From contig JAWKPC010000002.1 of assembly GCA_041390865.1 (NCBI GenBank), forward strand, positions 124,001 through 188,000: 64,000 bases of DNA. Direction: 5' to 3'. The notes beneath the pieces were generated by a model that saw only the letters and a program-made list of their open reading frames with translations, was not told the origin of the DNA and did not search any database. This DNA comes from JAUIIK01 sp041390865. GTDB lineage: Bacteria; Chloroflexota; Chloroflexia; Thermomicrobiales; CFX8. This document shows positions 16,990-26,039 of this stretch, in pieces; position 1 is the first letter of the stretch; the number at the start of each line of letters is the position of its first letter. Position numbers and translations under genes: made by a program.

Positions 16990-17475
16990 TTGAACCTCGA
17001 CGAGCTCGAACAACATTTGCTTGAAATCCTCGAACAGACGCACCAGCGACAGCAGTCAGTGCTGGAACTTCTCGACCAACAGCATCAGGCAATGATCGAA
17101 CGCGACCTGACCCGGCTGAGCGGTATCGCAACCGAACTGGTCGGCCGGGCTCAGGAGCTTCAGGGGCTCGAACAGCAGCGCGCGGCAGTAACCCGCCAGA
17201 TAACCGAGATGAATGAAGGCCTCGGGGAGAATCCCAGCCTCCAGGAGATCGCGATTCTGTCCCCCGAGCCGAACAGGCGCGACCTCTTCCGGGATATTCG
17301 CGAGTCGCTTCTACACACCCAGGAGCAGGTTACCTCGGCACGAGACCGGAATCAGTCCCTCGCTTCCAACATCGTCGAAGCCAACGACGACACCCTCCGC
17401 AACCTGATGAGCACCCTCCGCGAATCCGGATACTCCCCCGAAGACACCCCCCGCGTCGTCGACCGCCGGGCATAG
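16990..17475 (+). CDS. flgN: FlgN-like flagellar export chaperone
   Basis: 161 residues from a TTG three bases after the flgM stop. It is almost wholly helical and Gln/Glu/Leu-rich (LEQHLLEILEQTHQRQQSVL, RLSGIATELVGRAQELQGLE), matching the FlgN family, which escorts FlgK and FlgL to FlhA. Sequence conservation is low, so flgM adjacency carries weight. Its predicted clients flgK and flgL lie 19 kb away on the other strand. Confidence 0.8.
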   Translation: MNLDELEQHLLEILEQTHQRQQSVLELLDQQHQAMIERDLTRLSGIATELVGRAQELQGLEQQRAAVTRQITEMNEGLGENPSLQEIAILSPEPNRRDLFRDIRESLLHTQEQVTSARDRNQSLASNIVEANDDTLRNLMSTLRESGYSPEDTPRVVDRRA

Positions 17476-17892
17476 CCCCCGACCACGCAACGTACATGCC
17501 TGTCCGTCTTCATATATCGAGTAAATCCAAGGAATTCATCCAACGCCCTTGACTGATCTCCCATAGTGCTTCGAGCACGATCCATCCGAGGGCAACCTGC
17601 CTTGCCGTTTGGCGTCCCAACAACGGAGGGATCTACGGTCACTGGCCTGCAGTTGCAGGGCAACGAGACATCGCTGACGAGATGGTGCCGCCACATCTCC
17701 ATCTCCACGAGACCACTCAACCGCGCAGCTAGATCCCTCCGTTGTCGGGATGCCAAAGGGGTTACTTTTGAGTGCCTTTGAGGAGATCGAGCGGCAAAGC
17801 GGGAAACTACACAGCCCTTACTGATGCACGATGGACCACTGGTTCGACTGCATCCTTGATGCCCGCGACGAACGAGGGTCGCATTCAGGATG
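17476..17892. other. 417-bp intergenic region holding an inverted-repeat element
   Basis: No convincing gene. The centre (17606-17759) is bounded by 29-nt imperfect inverted arms, and smaller hairpins lie inside, for example CTGCAGTTGCAG near 17650 and GAGATG...CATCTC near 17680-17700. The rest shows no clear signal. Confidence 0.6.
17606..17759. repeat. 154-bp element with 29-nt terminal inverted repeats
   Basis: The left arm 17606-17634 and right arm 17731-17759 (beginning AGATCCCTCCGTTGT) are complementary except at about three positions. The 96-bp interior is itself rich in short hairpins and has no reading frame. The outer pattern AGATCCYTC...GGATG resembles the arms around the GIY-YIG gene at 50839-51274. 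It may be a MITE-like remnant, or a structured RNA. Confidence 0.6.
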
Positions 17893-18657
17893 TCAGTCCG
17901 CGGGCTCGGACCTCGGGCGGCCCCAGACGAGTTCCGTCCGGATCCAGTACGTCACGACGTCATCGACCGCATGAGGCGACAGAAGATCTCGAAGGTCGGC
18001 GTCGAATGCGAGTGTCAGGTCCGGTCCGAGGTTGGCGCGGCTCCAGGTTGACCGGGAGTGCTGGCACTCGATGAACCCGTCGACCGTCTGGCTGAAGCGA
18101 CAATCGAACGTCCGGCGACCGGCGACGTCCATCCAGGGCTGGAATTCCGACATCCATTCTCTATGGCCGCCGGGATCGTACGCTCGTCCAAGCCGGCCAA
18201 GCCAGTGGCGCAGGAAACCAGCCCACTCAGACTGCCAGGGAGCGTCGCGCGCCTCGTCGCCATCGATGACGGCCAGGAATCCTCCCGGAGCCAGAACCCT
18301 CGCCATCCTTGGAAAAACGATCTCGTGGTCCATCCAATGAACGCTCGCCCCGGCAGTGATCAGATCGTACATACCGGTCAAACCGACGGACTCGGCCGAT
18401 CCGTGAATCCAGTTGATATTGGATTGCCGTCCGTCGTCCGCAACGCGGAGCATTGCGAGCGAAGGATCGACCGCGTCGACCCGGGCGAAATCAACGGCCA
18501 GACGGCGGGCGATCTTGCCTGGACCGCAGCCGAGATCCAGAGCAACGCGACGACGGGATGGGAGCGACGCGAGAAACGCGTACAGTTCTTCAGGATAGGG
18601 CGGTCGATGGACGTACGCCCGCGCCACGTCCTCATCCTCGAACGCCTGACTCCCCAA
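17893..18657 (-). CDS. Class I SAM-dependent methyltransferase
   Basis: 254 residues from a TTG. Motif I is VALDLGCGPGKIARRLA, followed by the acidic loop VDAVDPSLAML, a post-I motif (WIHGSAESVGL, YDLITAGASVHWMD) and APGGFLAVID, the Methyltransf_11-type Rossmann pattern. The tail (TYWIRTELVWG) is like YcgJ/TAM-type small-molecule methyltransferases. The substrate cannot be told from sequence. It stands alone between the flagellar cluster and the secreted protein at 18769. Confidence 0.85.
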   Translation of the reverse strand: MGSQAFEDEDVARAYVHRPPYPEELYAFLASLPSRRRVALDLGCGPGKIARRLAVDFARVDAVDPSLAMLRVADDGRQSNINWIHGSAESVGLTGMYDLITAGASVHWMDHEIVFPRMARVLAPGGFLAVIDGDEARDAPWQSEWAGFLRHWLGRLGRAYDPGGHREWMSEFQPWMDVAGRRTFDCRFSQTVDGFIECQHSRSTWSRANLGPDLTLAFDADLRDLLSPHAVDDVVTYWIRTELVWGRPRSEPAD

Positions 18658-18768
18658 CGCACCGGGTTTTATGACGTCGTCCTGTTCATCGCAATGTCGT
18701 CTTCACGATGAGACCGTACACCAGGACCGAAAGTCCCCTGGTCAACGCTGGGGACGCCGCTCGACCCG

Positions 18769-20526
18769 CTACTGAATGTTGCTGAACGCCTGCCAGACGC
18801 GCTGGTTGACTTCCCGGTTCAGATAGTAGCCGCTCAGGTACGTTGGCTCGTTCTTGTTGGACAGGAAGGCGACGACGTAGGCATATTCCTCGCCGTTACG
18901 CTCCATGACAACGATCCCGGCATCGTTCCAGGTATGCTCCGGCTGGTACAGCACGCCGATCTTATGAAACGACGACACGTCTGCAGGAAGAGGCGCGCGG
19001 AAGGTGGCGTCCAGGAATGGCGTCGCGAGCGTCAGGCTCCAGAGGACGTAGTTCCGCTCGGCCGGGGTCAGCCCGTCGCCATTCCAGATCCCGGCGAGGA
19101 GTTTGGCCAGGTCATCCGTGGTGAGCCAGTTTTCAACCTCACCGTCGCTGGCCAGATAGCCGTACTCGTCTCCCCAGTAGCCTGGAGCGTGGGTCATCAG
19201 CGATCGTTCGACGCCATAGGATTCCATGATCGCGTTCGCTCGGTGAACGCCGGCACCGACATCGCCGTCTCCAGTGATCCGGAGCAGCTCGCGCGCGGGC
19301 CAGGTCAGGCTCGGTCCCATCGCCGGGAGGACGAGGTGCTGGACGTCCGCCGCAGTGTACTTGCCGGCTGTGATGTCCCGCGCCACCGCGATCATGATCG
19401 GTATCTTGATCGTACAAGCTGCGAGGTAGCGCTGATCGCCGTTGACCGACACCGTCTCACCGGTCTGGATATCCAGCACGGTAACGGCTTGCGCGCCGGG
19501 CTCGCTCGCCAGCATGTCTGCCAGTTCGGTCCGGAGTGGATCGAGATTTGGACGCGCCTGCTGCGGAAGAGAGGCCGGGTCGGCCGCAAGTTCTGCGGGA
19601 ACCGTTCCGCCGTAACGCCAGTCGACGTAGTGGCGGCCAATGTTGGCGAACTGGACCTGCCAGCCCTCCGGTTCGGCCGGGTTGTAGGTCATCACCCGAC
19701 GCTCGAACACCTGGACGAGCACGTCGTCCGTTCTACCGGCGTACTTCACCTGGCTCCAGTAGGCATCGGTCAACGGCAGCCCGATCATCGACCACTGATC
19801 CTCGAACAGCGGCTCTTCCCGGAACTGGGCGGCTTCGTAGACCATGCCGCTGGACTGAATGAACGACCAGAACGGCGAGGCGATCTGATGATCGAGGAGC
19901 GGCAGTTGCACATGATAGGCAGCGGTCACGCCATACTGCGCCAGCCGCTCATCATTCGAGACGGTGCCCTGGCGATCGACGAACTGGGTCAGCAACGCGC
20001 CATCAGCCGACGCCGGGGCATCGCGCAAGCCCTTGAACGTGGCATAGGTCGGGCCGGTCGCATCGTCGGCGTCGCCGGCGATGCTGATCCCGGATGGCTC
20101 CCACTGGGTGCCGTCAGCCAACCGGCCAGTTATCAGCTCGTAGGCCAGCGGGCTGGCCATGACGAATGCCGGATTCCCGATTTGAACGACGGGATCCGGA
20201 TTGAACTGCATCCCCCCTTTGTCGAAGTACTGGACCAGGCGCGTGCCGTCGCTGTTCTGTTCGGCTACCAGCGGCGAAATCGAATGCTCGCCCCAGATCC
20301 AGCTGCGGCTGGTGCGCGCCTCGACGATCGGCAGATCGGTACGCGCCCACAGGCGGTGAAACATCCCATGCTCGGTGGGATTCACTCGCGCAGCCGATGC
20401 TGGTCGGAATGCCAGTCCTGTGGATAGCAGGACGAGCAGAAGCGCGCTGATGGTTAGAATGAGGCGCGTGACGTCCAGCCGGGCGCGACTCCAGCCTGTC
20501 CGCCGAATACCTCTGTCCCTAAACAT
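18769..20526 (-). CDS. Secreted protein: shared N-module plus degenerate class A beta-lactamase-like domain
   Basis: 585 residues. A signal/anchor (LILTISALLLVLLSTGLAF) leads to the shared module (about 45-310: FHRLWARTDLPIVEARTSRS, then WIWG; LVQYFDKGGMQF; VFERRVMTYNPAEPEGWQVQ). Residues ~330-585 resemble class A beta-lactamases (VTVLDIQTGETVSVNG...IKIPIMIAV). All three catalytic motifs differ: SxxK reads C371-T-I-K, SDN reads GDG, and KTG reads KIG. The Cys at the nucleophile position suggests a binding role or an altered hydrolase. The module's usual Cys pair (CFERRC) is VFERRV here. No clear ribosome site. Confidence 0.75.
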   Translation of the reverse strand: MFRDRGIRRTGWSRARLDVTRLILTISALLLVLLSTGLAFRPASAARVNPTEHGMFHRLWARTDLPIVEARTSRSWIWGEHSISPLVAEQNSDGTRLVQYFDKGGMQFNPDPVVQIGNPAFVMASPLAYELITGRLADGTQWEPSGISIAGDADDATGPTYATFKGLRDAPASADGALLTQFVDRQGTVSNDERLAQYGVTAAYHVQLPLLDHQIASPFWSFIQSSGMVYEAAQFREEPLFEDQWSMIGLPLTDAYWSQVKYAGRTDDVLVQVFERRVMTYNPAEPEGWQVQFANIGRHYVDWRYGGTVPAELAADPASLPQQARPNLDPLRTELADMLASEPGAQAVTVLDIQTGETVSVNGDQRYLAACTIKIPIMIAVARDITAGKYTAADVQHLVLPAMGPSLTWPARELLRITGDGDVGAGVHRANAIMESYGVERSLMTHAPGYWGDEYGYLASDGEVENWLTTDDLAKLLAGIWNGDGLTPAERNYVLWSLTLATPFLDATFRAPLPADVSSFHKIGVLYQPEHTWNDAGIVVMERNGEEYAYVVAFLSNKNEPTYLSGYYLNREVNQRVWQAFSNIQ

Positions 20527-20600
20527 GAGCCAAGACTAGCCGAGGTCTGTCGAGAGCACAACCCTCGCTGGAACGAAATCAATACCCCCGGACGAATTAT

Positions 20601-21002
20601 CTATCCGTAGCTTCTTACCTTTGTCGGTGTGATTCGCAACAGAACCCGCGGATCGTTCGACAAGCCATCGACAAATTCGCTTGATCGATCCCCGATGTAG
20701 CGCTCCGCGATCTTTCGCAGGTCCTGCCGGGCCAGACCGTCATCGCGAACCGCCTCGCAAGTCCCTCGCAGCTCGATGTACTTGTATGGATCCGATGGTG
20801 CTTCGACGACTGCCGAGACTCGCGGATCATTGTCGAGATTGGCGACCTTCTGGGCGCTCTCCGGGCAGACGACATGCAGTTCCTCGCCATCCAGCCGGTA
20901 CCAGAGCACGGTGATCTGCGGTGAGCCGTCGGGCATGAGCGTGGCAAGCCGCAGGTAGGCCGGTTGATCGAGAAACTCGCGCTGGGAGTCGGTCAACGTC
21001 AT
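20601..21002 (-). CDS. Pyridoxamine 5'-phosphate oxidase-fold (F420/FMN-type) protein
   Basis: 133 residues with the split-barrel pattern of small PPOX-class oxidoreductases: LDQPAYLRLATLMPDGSPQI, TVLWYRLDGEELHVVC, KVANLDNDPRVSAVVEAP, YIELRGTCEAV and a final ITPTKVRSYG. Relatives bind FMN or F420 and reduce or carry cofactors, but the substrate is unknown. The reading frame overlaps the end of the damaged pepF gene by four bases (ATGA), so they were once co-translated. Confidence 0.82.
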   Translation of the reverse strand: MTLTDSQREFLDQPAYLRLATLMPDGSPQITVLWYRLDGEELHVVCPESAQKVANLDNDPRVSAVVEAPSDPYKYIELRGTCEAVRDDGLARQDLRKIAERYIGDRSSEFVDGLSNDPRVLLRITPTKVRSYG

Positions 21003-22839
21003 GCCGATTCCTCCAGCAGTCCCTGCTCGGCCATCAGCCGTTCCAGCTCATCCAGCCAGGTGCCGAACAGTTCGAGCGCTTGGGTCACCGGCTCCGGCGA
21101 GGTCATATCGACGCCGGCATCCCGCAGGAGATCGAGCGAATCTTTGGAAGAACCGCCGGCCAGGAATGTTCGATAGCGCTGCCGGGCGGGCTCGCCCTCT
21201 TCGAGGATCTGCTTCGCCAGCGCGGCGGCGGCTGATATGCCGGTCGCGTACTGGTAGACGTAGAAGGCCCGGTAGAAGTGTGGAATCCGCGCCCACTCCG
21301 TCGCGACGAGATCGTCCACCTCGACGTCGGGCCCGTAATAGCGGCGCGCCAATTCGCCATACTTCTCGCTGAGCGCGTCGGCCGTCAGCGCAGCGCCGCT
21401 CTCGACCTGCTCGTGCGTCCAGCGCTCGAACTCGGCGAACATCGTCTGGCGGTAGAGCGTTCCGCGCAGATCTTCGAGAGCGTGGTTGACCAGGTACATG
21501 TCCAGCGCCGGATCGTCCGTCTCGCTCCGGAGCTTCTCAGTCAGGAGGATCTCGTTGACCGTCGACGCGACCTCGGCGACAAAGATCGTGTAGTTGCTGT
21601 AGACGTACGGTTGGGCCTGGCTAGTGTAGTACGAGTGCATCGCGTGGCCGGCTTCATGAGCGAGGGTAAGGCGTCCCGCAGCTTGCTCGACCAGTTCAGC
21701 AGGATGTAGGGGTGGACACCGTAGACCCCGAACGAATAGGCTCCGCTACGCTTGCCTTTGTTCTCGTAGACGTCGGTCCAACGTGAATCCAGCCCCAGAA
21801 CCGAGGTCCAGCCATAGTCGTCGCCGAGCGGCCCGAGCGCCGATAGAGGACAGTATCTAGCGCAGCGTCGTAGGAATACTCCTCCTCGACCTCGGGAACG
21901 ATCGGGACGTGAAGATCGTAGACACCGAGCTGCTCGAGCCCCAGCACTCGCTTCCGCAGCGCGATATAGCGGTGCAGCAGCGGCAGGTGGTCGTTGACCG
22001 ACTCGACAAGCGCATCGTAGACCGACTCGGGGATATTCTTCGGCTTCAATGCCGCGTCCAGCGCCGATTCGTAGTGTCGCGTCCGAGCCATGAACACGTC
22101 GGCCTTGACGCTCGAGCTATAGGTCGCGGCGATCGTGTTGCGCTGCTTGCGGTACGCGGAGTGCATCGCGATGAACGCGGCCTGGCGGACATCCCGGTTG
22201 CGGCTCTCGATAAAGCGCTGGTAGTTCGCTTTCGTCAGGGTAACGCGCTCGCTGCTCGTTTTCGATCTCGCCGGCAATCTCCTCGGCATCGTTCAGCATG
22301 CCGAAGATCGTGCCAGGTGCGCCGAAGATCTCGCCGGCATCCCGGCGAGCAATGTCTCGGTTCCAGTGTCGAGCACGTGGTCGCGCTGGCGCAGGATCGT
22401 CTCAAGCGTGGCGGTACTTGCCGAGCGCTTCACTCTCATCCAGGTAACGGCTTCGATCGTGCCCTCCGGAAGCGTCAATAGCTCGGGCTCGATGTACGCC
22501 AGTGCTGCTGGTTTCAACGTAGAGCAGGTCGCCCGGTCGCTGTCGGCCTGAATGATCAGCGGTGTCCCTGATCTTTCTTCAAGCAGCCCAGGCGCAGACC
22601 TTTATCAGATTCTCGCCGGTCTTCTCCTCGAGATCGAGCGCCTTCAGCAGGGTATCGGCATCCGTCGCAAGCGATCCCTGCATGCCGGCAAGCTCCGTTG
22701 GCGAAAGCTACACTCGACGGTCTCGATACCCTGTTCCCAGGCTTCACGATCCTGAAAGATCGCCGTCAGATCCCAGGTGTCTTCCGGGGGGAACCTCGTT
22801 GCGTGGTCTCGTGCCAGAAATCTGCTGCGTCGCGGTCAT
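20999..22839 (-). pseudogene. pepF: Oligoendopeptidase F (M3B family), many frameshifts
   Basis: Fragments in changing frames add up to ~614 codons, the usual PepF length. The start at 22839 (GGAGAA before ATG) gives NEVPPEDTWDLTAIFQDREA after a shift in a six-base homopolymer at ~22785; further breaks occur around 22700, 22570, 22290, 21830 and 21672. The zinc site is intact in its local frame: LTLAHEAGHAMHSYYT near 21640, with HEAGH as HExxH. The C-terminal 213 residues are uninterrupted. The gene is decayed, or the read quality is poor here; single-base indels dominate. Confidence 0.75.
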
Positions 22840-23045
22840 TTCTCCAGTGCCTTTCAAGTCATTACCTTCGCCGGGCTTCATGACCTACGCGGCGACCGCC
22901 CTCGATAGTGGTCAGGACTCGACCGAAAACCATCGAGAAATTCCGATATGCAACCGGCGGCTCTTGCCCTATTCTAAGGATCCACTGTCGAATCGCTCGA
23001 CAGCCAGCAAGTGCGCGCATTGCGCCACTCCCGAAGGAAACCAGC

Positions 23046-25852
23046 ATGTCTCCTGCGCGGTTTGGCTCACGACCAGCGTTGCGTGGTTGTGTTGCAATCA
23101 GCATATTGCTCGTCATCTTTCTTCTCAACGCGCTCAAGACCGCAGCCGGCGAACCTGGAACCGGCGAGCGCTTCGAACGCACCTGAAACCGGACAGACAA
23201 GCCGGTGCTCGATGGAATCACCGCACGCACCTGGATGTGGGGCCCGGAAGCGAACACGCCCGTCATTCAGGAAGCCTATGCCGATGCGCCGGGCGGTCAG
23301 CGCGAGGTGCAGTACTTCGACAAGGCACGAATGGAAGACAATAGCTACCGCGCCGGAGATCCTCCCTGGGACGTTACCAACGGTCTTCTCGTCGTAGAGC
23401 TCATTGCCGGCCAAATGCGAAAGCTCAGGGACGCGAGCTTTGAACCTCGGCCACCGGCGGCCATTAACGTCGCGGGCAGTGAAACGATCCCACCGGCCCT
23501 ACATATCAGACATTCAGCTCGCTACTCGGCGCCGAACCATATGAAATCGGCACGACGATTTCCCAGCGTATCGATCGCCAGGGCAGCACCGACCCCTCGC
23601 TCGTAGATCAGGGCGTCAACGTCGCGGCCATCGATGACGTCACACGTCACGCTATCGCCGGACCCTTCTGGGAATTCATGAACTCCAGCGGTAGTGTCTA
23701 CGAAAACAGTCAGTTTGTTGACGCGCTCTTATTCGAGAATCCGTACTTCGCGACTGGCAGGCCGATCACCGAAGCCTACTGGGCAACGGTCAAGGTCGGA
23801 GGAACGTATCGCGATGTCCTGATGCAATGCTTCGAGCGCCGTTGTCTGACCTACACGCCAGGTAACCCGCAGGGCTTCATCGTTGAAGCCGGCAACGTCG
23901 GCCAGCACTACTACAACTGGCGTTATGGCAGCGCCCCGCCTGTGCTCACCACGACGCCAGATGCAAGCTCGACGCCGGACGCGACAGCCTCGCCCAGTTC
24001 AACCGCTGGGCCAACCCCGACTGGGACCGGCACTCCTACCGCCACGGCCACGACGTCACCGGAACCAACGGCATCATCGTCTCCCTCATCGACGCCCGAG
24101 CCCGCAACCGAATACGACTTCTTGTCGAAGTGGGGTCAAAAGAGCCTGGGGATCAAACTCAGCGAACCCCACATGGCGGCGAAAGCCCCGAACGGAGACA
24201 TCTACGTTACGAACACCGCAACACATCAAGTCCTTCGATTCGCCCCGGATGGCCAGCTGATCACAGCCTGGGGCAGCGAAGGGACCAGTACCGGACAGTT
24301 CAAGACACCAGCAGGTATTGGCGTCGATGGCGACAGCAATGTCTATGTCGCCGACTCCGGGAACCATCGCATTCAGAAGTTCGATGCCAACGGCGCGTTC
24401 ATCTTGGCCTGGGGCAGTGAGGGCATTGCCCAGGGACAGTTCAATAATCCCTACGGGTTGGCCGTCGGACCGGATGGCACGATCTACGTCACCGAACGTG
24501 GCAACAACCGTATCCAGCGATTCGGGCCCTCAGGCAATCCTGTCCGGATGTGGGGTGGACTTGGCTCTCTGGCAGGTCAGTTTGTGACGCCGCACGGCAT
24601 CGCCGTCAATGGCGCATTGGTCTACGTCGCCGACACCGGGAACCAGCGCGTACAGATATTCGACGTCGACGGGGGCTTCCAGGGCAGCTTCGGGCAGGCA
24701 GGTACCGGCAATGGCCAGTTTTCGCTCCCGCTTGGATTGACCGTGGCGGGAGACGGCACGGTTTACGTCAGCGACATCGGCGATGACCGGATACAGGTCT
24801 TCACTGTTGCGCCAGTCGTCGCACCGGCTCAGAACCGGGTCCTGTCCGCTATCCAGTATGAGTACGCTGGATCGGTCGGCGACGCTGGACAATTCAATAA
24901 CCCGATCGGTCTCGGATTTGACGGGCATGGCCGGCTGATGGTTGCCGACGCTTCGAACAATGCTCTGAAGTTCTTCGTCAGCAACAGCATCACGTCCCGG
25001 CCGGGTCCCTTCGTCCTCGCCGACACGTGGGTCGATGACACACGCGGCCGCTTCTCGCGCCTCCTCGACATGGAGCAGGGGCCCGACGGACGCGTCTACG
25101 TTTCCGACATGTACGAAATGACACAGGATTCGCTCGCGGTTCAGATCCAGGTATTCGGGCCCGACGGTGCCTATCTCGAACAATGGCGCGGGCTGATGCC
25201 GTCCGGCCTTGCCTTTGACAGTGAGGGCAATCTCTTCACGTTCAACGTCGCGAATGGACGTATGGAAAAGTTCAGCCCGGATGGCGCGTTCCTGGAGGGC
25301 TGGGGACCGGCGAATCCGCAAACGCGCGTCATCTACTCATCCGTGAATATCGCAATTGATGCCGATGACAACGTCTACGTTGCACATGCAAGTCAGGGCA
25401 TCATCCAGAAATTCAGCGCTGACGGCACCTACCTCGACGCCTGGGGATCTCCGGGGAATCAGCCTGGACAGCTGCTCGCACCGCGCGGGCTCGCTATCCA
25501 CGGTGATCGGATCTATGTCGCGGATAGCGGAAACTATCGCATCCAGGTGTTTGACCTCAATGGCGTCTATATCAGGCATTGGGGTAGCGAGGGCACCGGA
25601 GACGGACAGTTCGACGGTGTAGCCGATGTCGCGGTTGACGCCTATGGCTTCGTGTTCGCTACCGACAGCGGCAACAACCGCGTGCAGAAGTTCACGCCAG
25701 ATGGAGATTTTCTCGGAAAGTGGGGAGCCCCGGGTACCGCTGACGGGCAATTCCTGACGCCCGGGGACATCTTCGTCGACGACGCGACCGGCAACGTCTA
25801 CGTAACTGATGAGTCGAACTTCCGGATTCAGGTGTTCAAACCGGTGAACTAG
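23046..25852 (+). pseudogene. Secreted shared-module plus NHL-repeat protein, N-terminus broken
   Basis: ATG 23046 (AAGGAA upstream) starts a signal peptide (ALRGCVAISILLVIFLLNAL). The shared module is interrupted by TGA at 23184-23186 where relatives have Trp (RTW.RTDKPV) and by a frame change near 23480; from there GPTYQTFSSLLGAEPYEIG continues in the second frame. From 23678 a 724-residue frame is intact: the end of the module (DVLMQCFERRCLTYTPGNPQ), a Pro/Thr/Ser linker, and NHL repeats (VYVADSGNHRIQKFD...). Such propellers bind ligands or partners outside the cell. The propeller part could still be made only by re-initiation. Confidence 0.72.
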
Positions 25853-25878
25853 CCGCCCGGAACCATCGAACGATAGCT

Positions 25879-25910
25879 GGCCCCGGTCGCCTTGGTCGGG
25901 GCCTTTCTTT
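25879..25910 (+). terminator. Rho-independent terminator after the first NHL gene
   Basis: GGCCCCG pairs with CGGGGCC across a 13-base loop, followed by TTTCTTT. It lies 27 bp after the stop at 25852. Confidence 0.75.
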
Positions 25911-26039
25911 GCTCCGCAATGCCAACCCTCGAGAAACCACGATGGTCGATCGCGAAGTTGACTCGATTCCCGGATTCCGGCGCCAACCATAGAGTGAGGA
26001 CAGTGTTCGATATTCGACTGTATGGCGAAGGAAAGTTCG

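Noticed and set aside
17570..17760. T-box leader suggested by stacked hairpins
   Set aside because: No T-box sequence, specifier stem or downstream aminoacyl-tRNA or amino-acid gene; the structure is better described as an inverted-repeat element.
18934..20427. 497-codon plus-strand frame opposite the 585-residue secreted protein
   Set aside because: Antisense shadow; no ribosome site, signal peptide or known motif, while the opposite strand matches a family seen six times.
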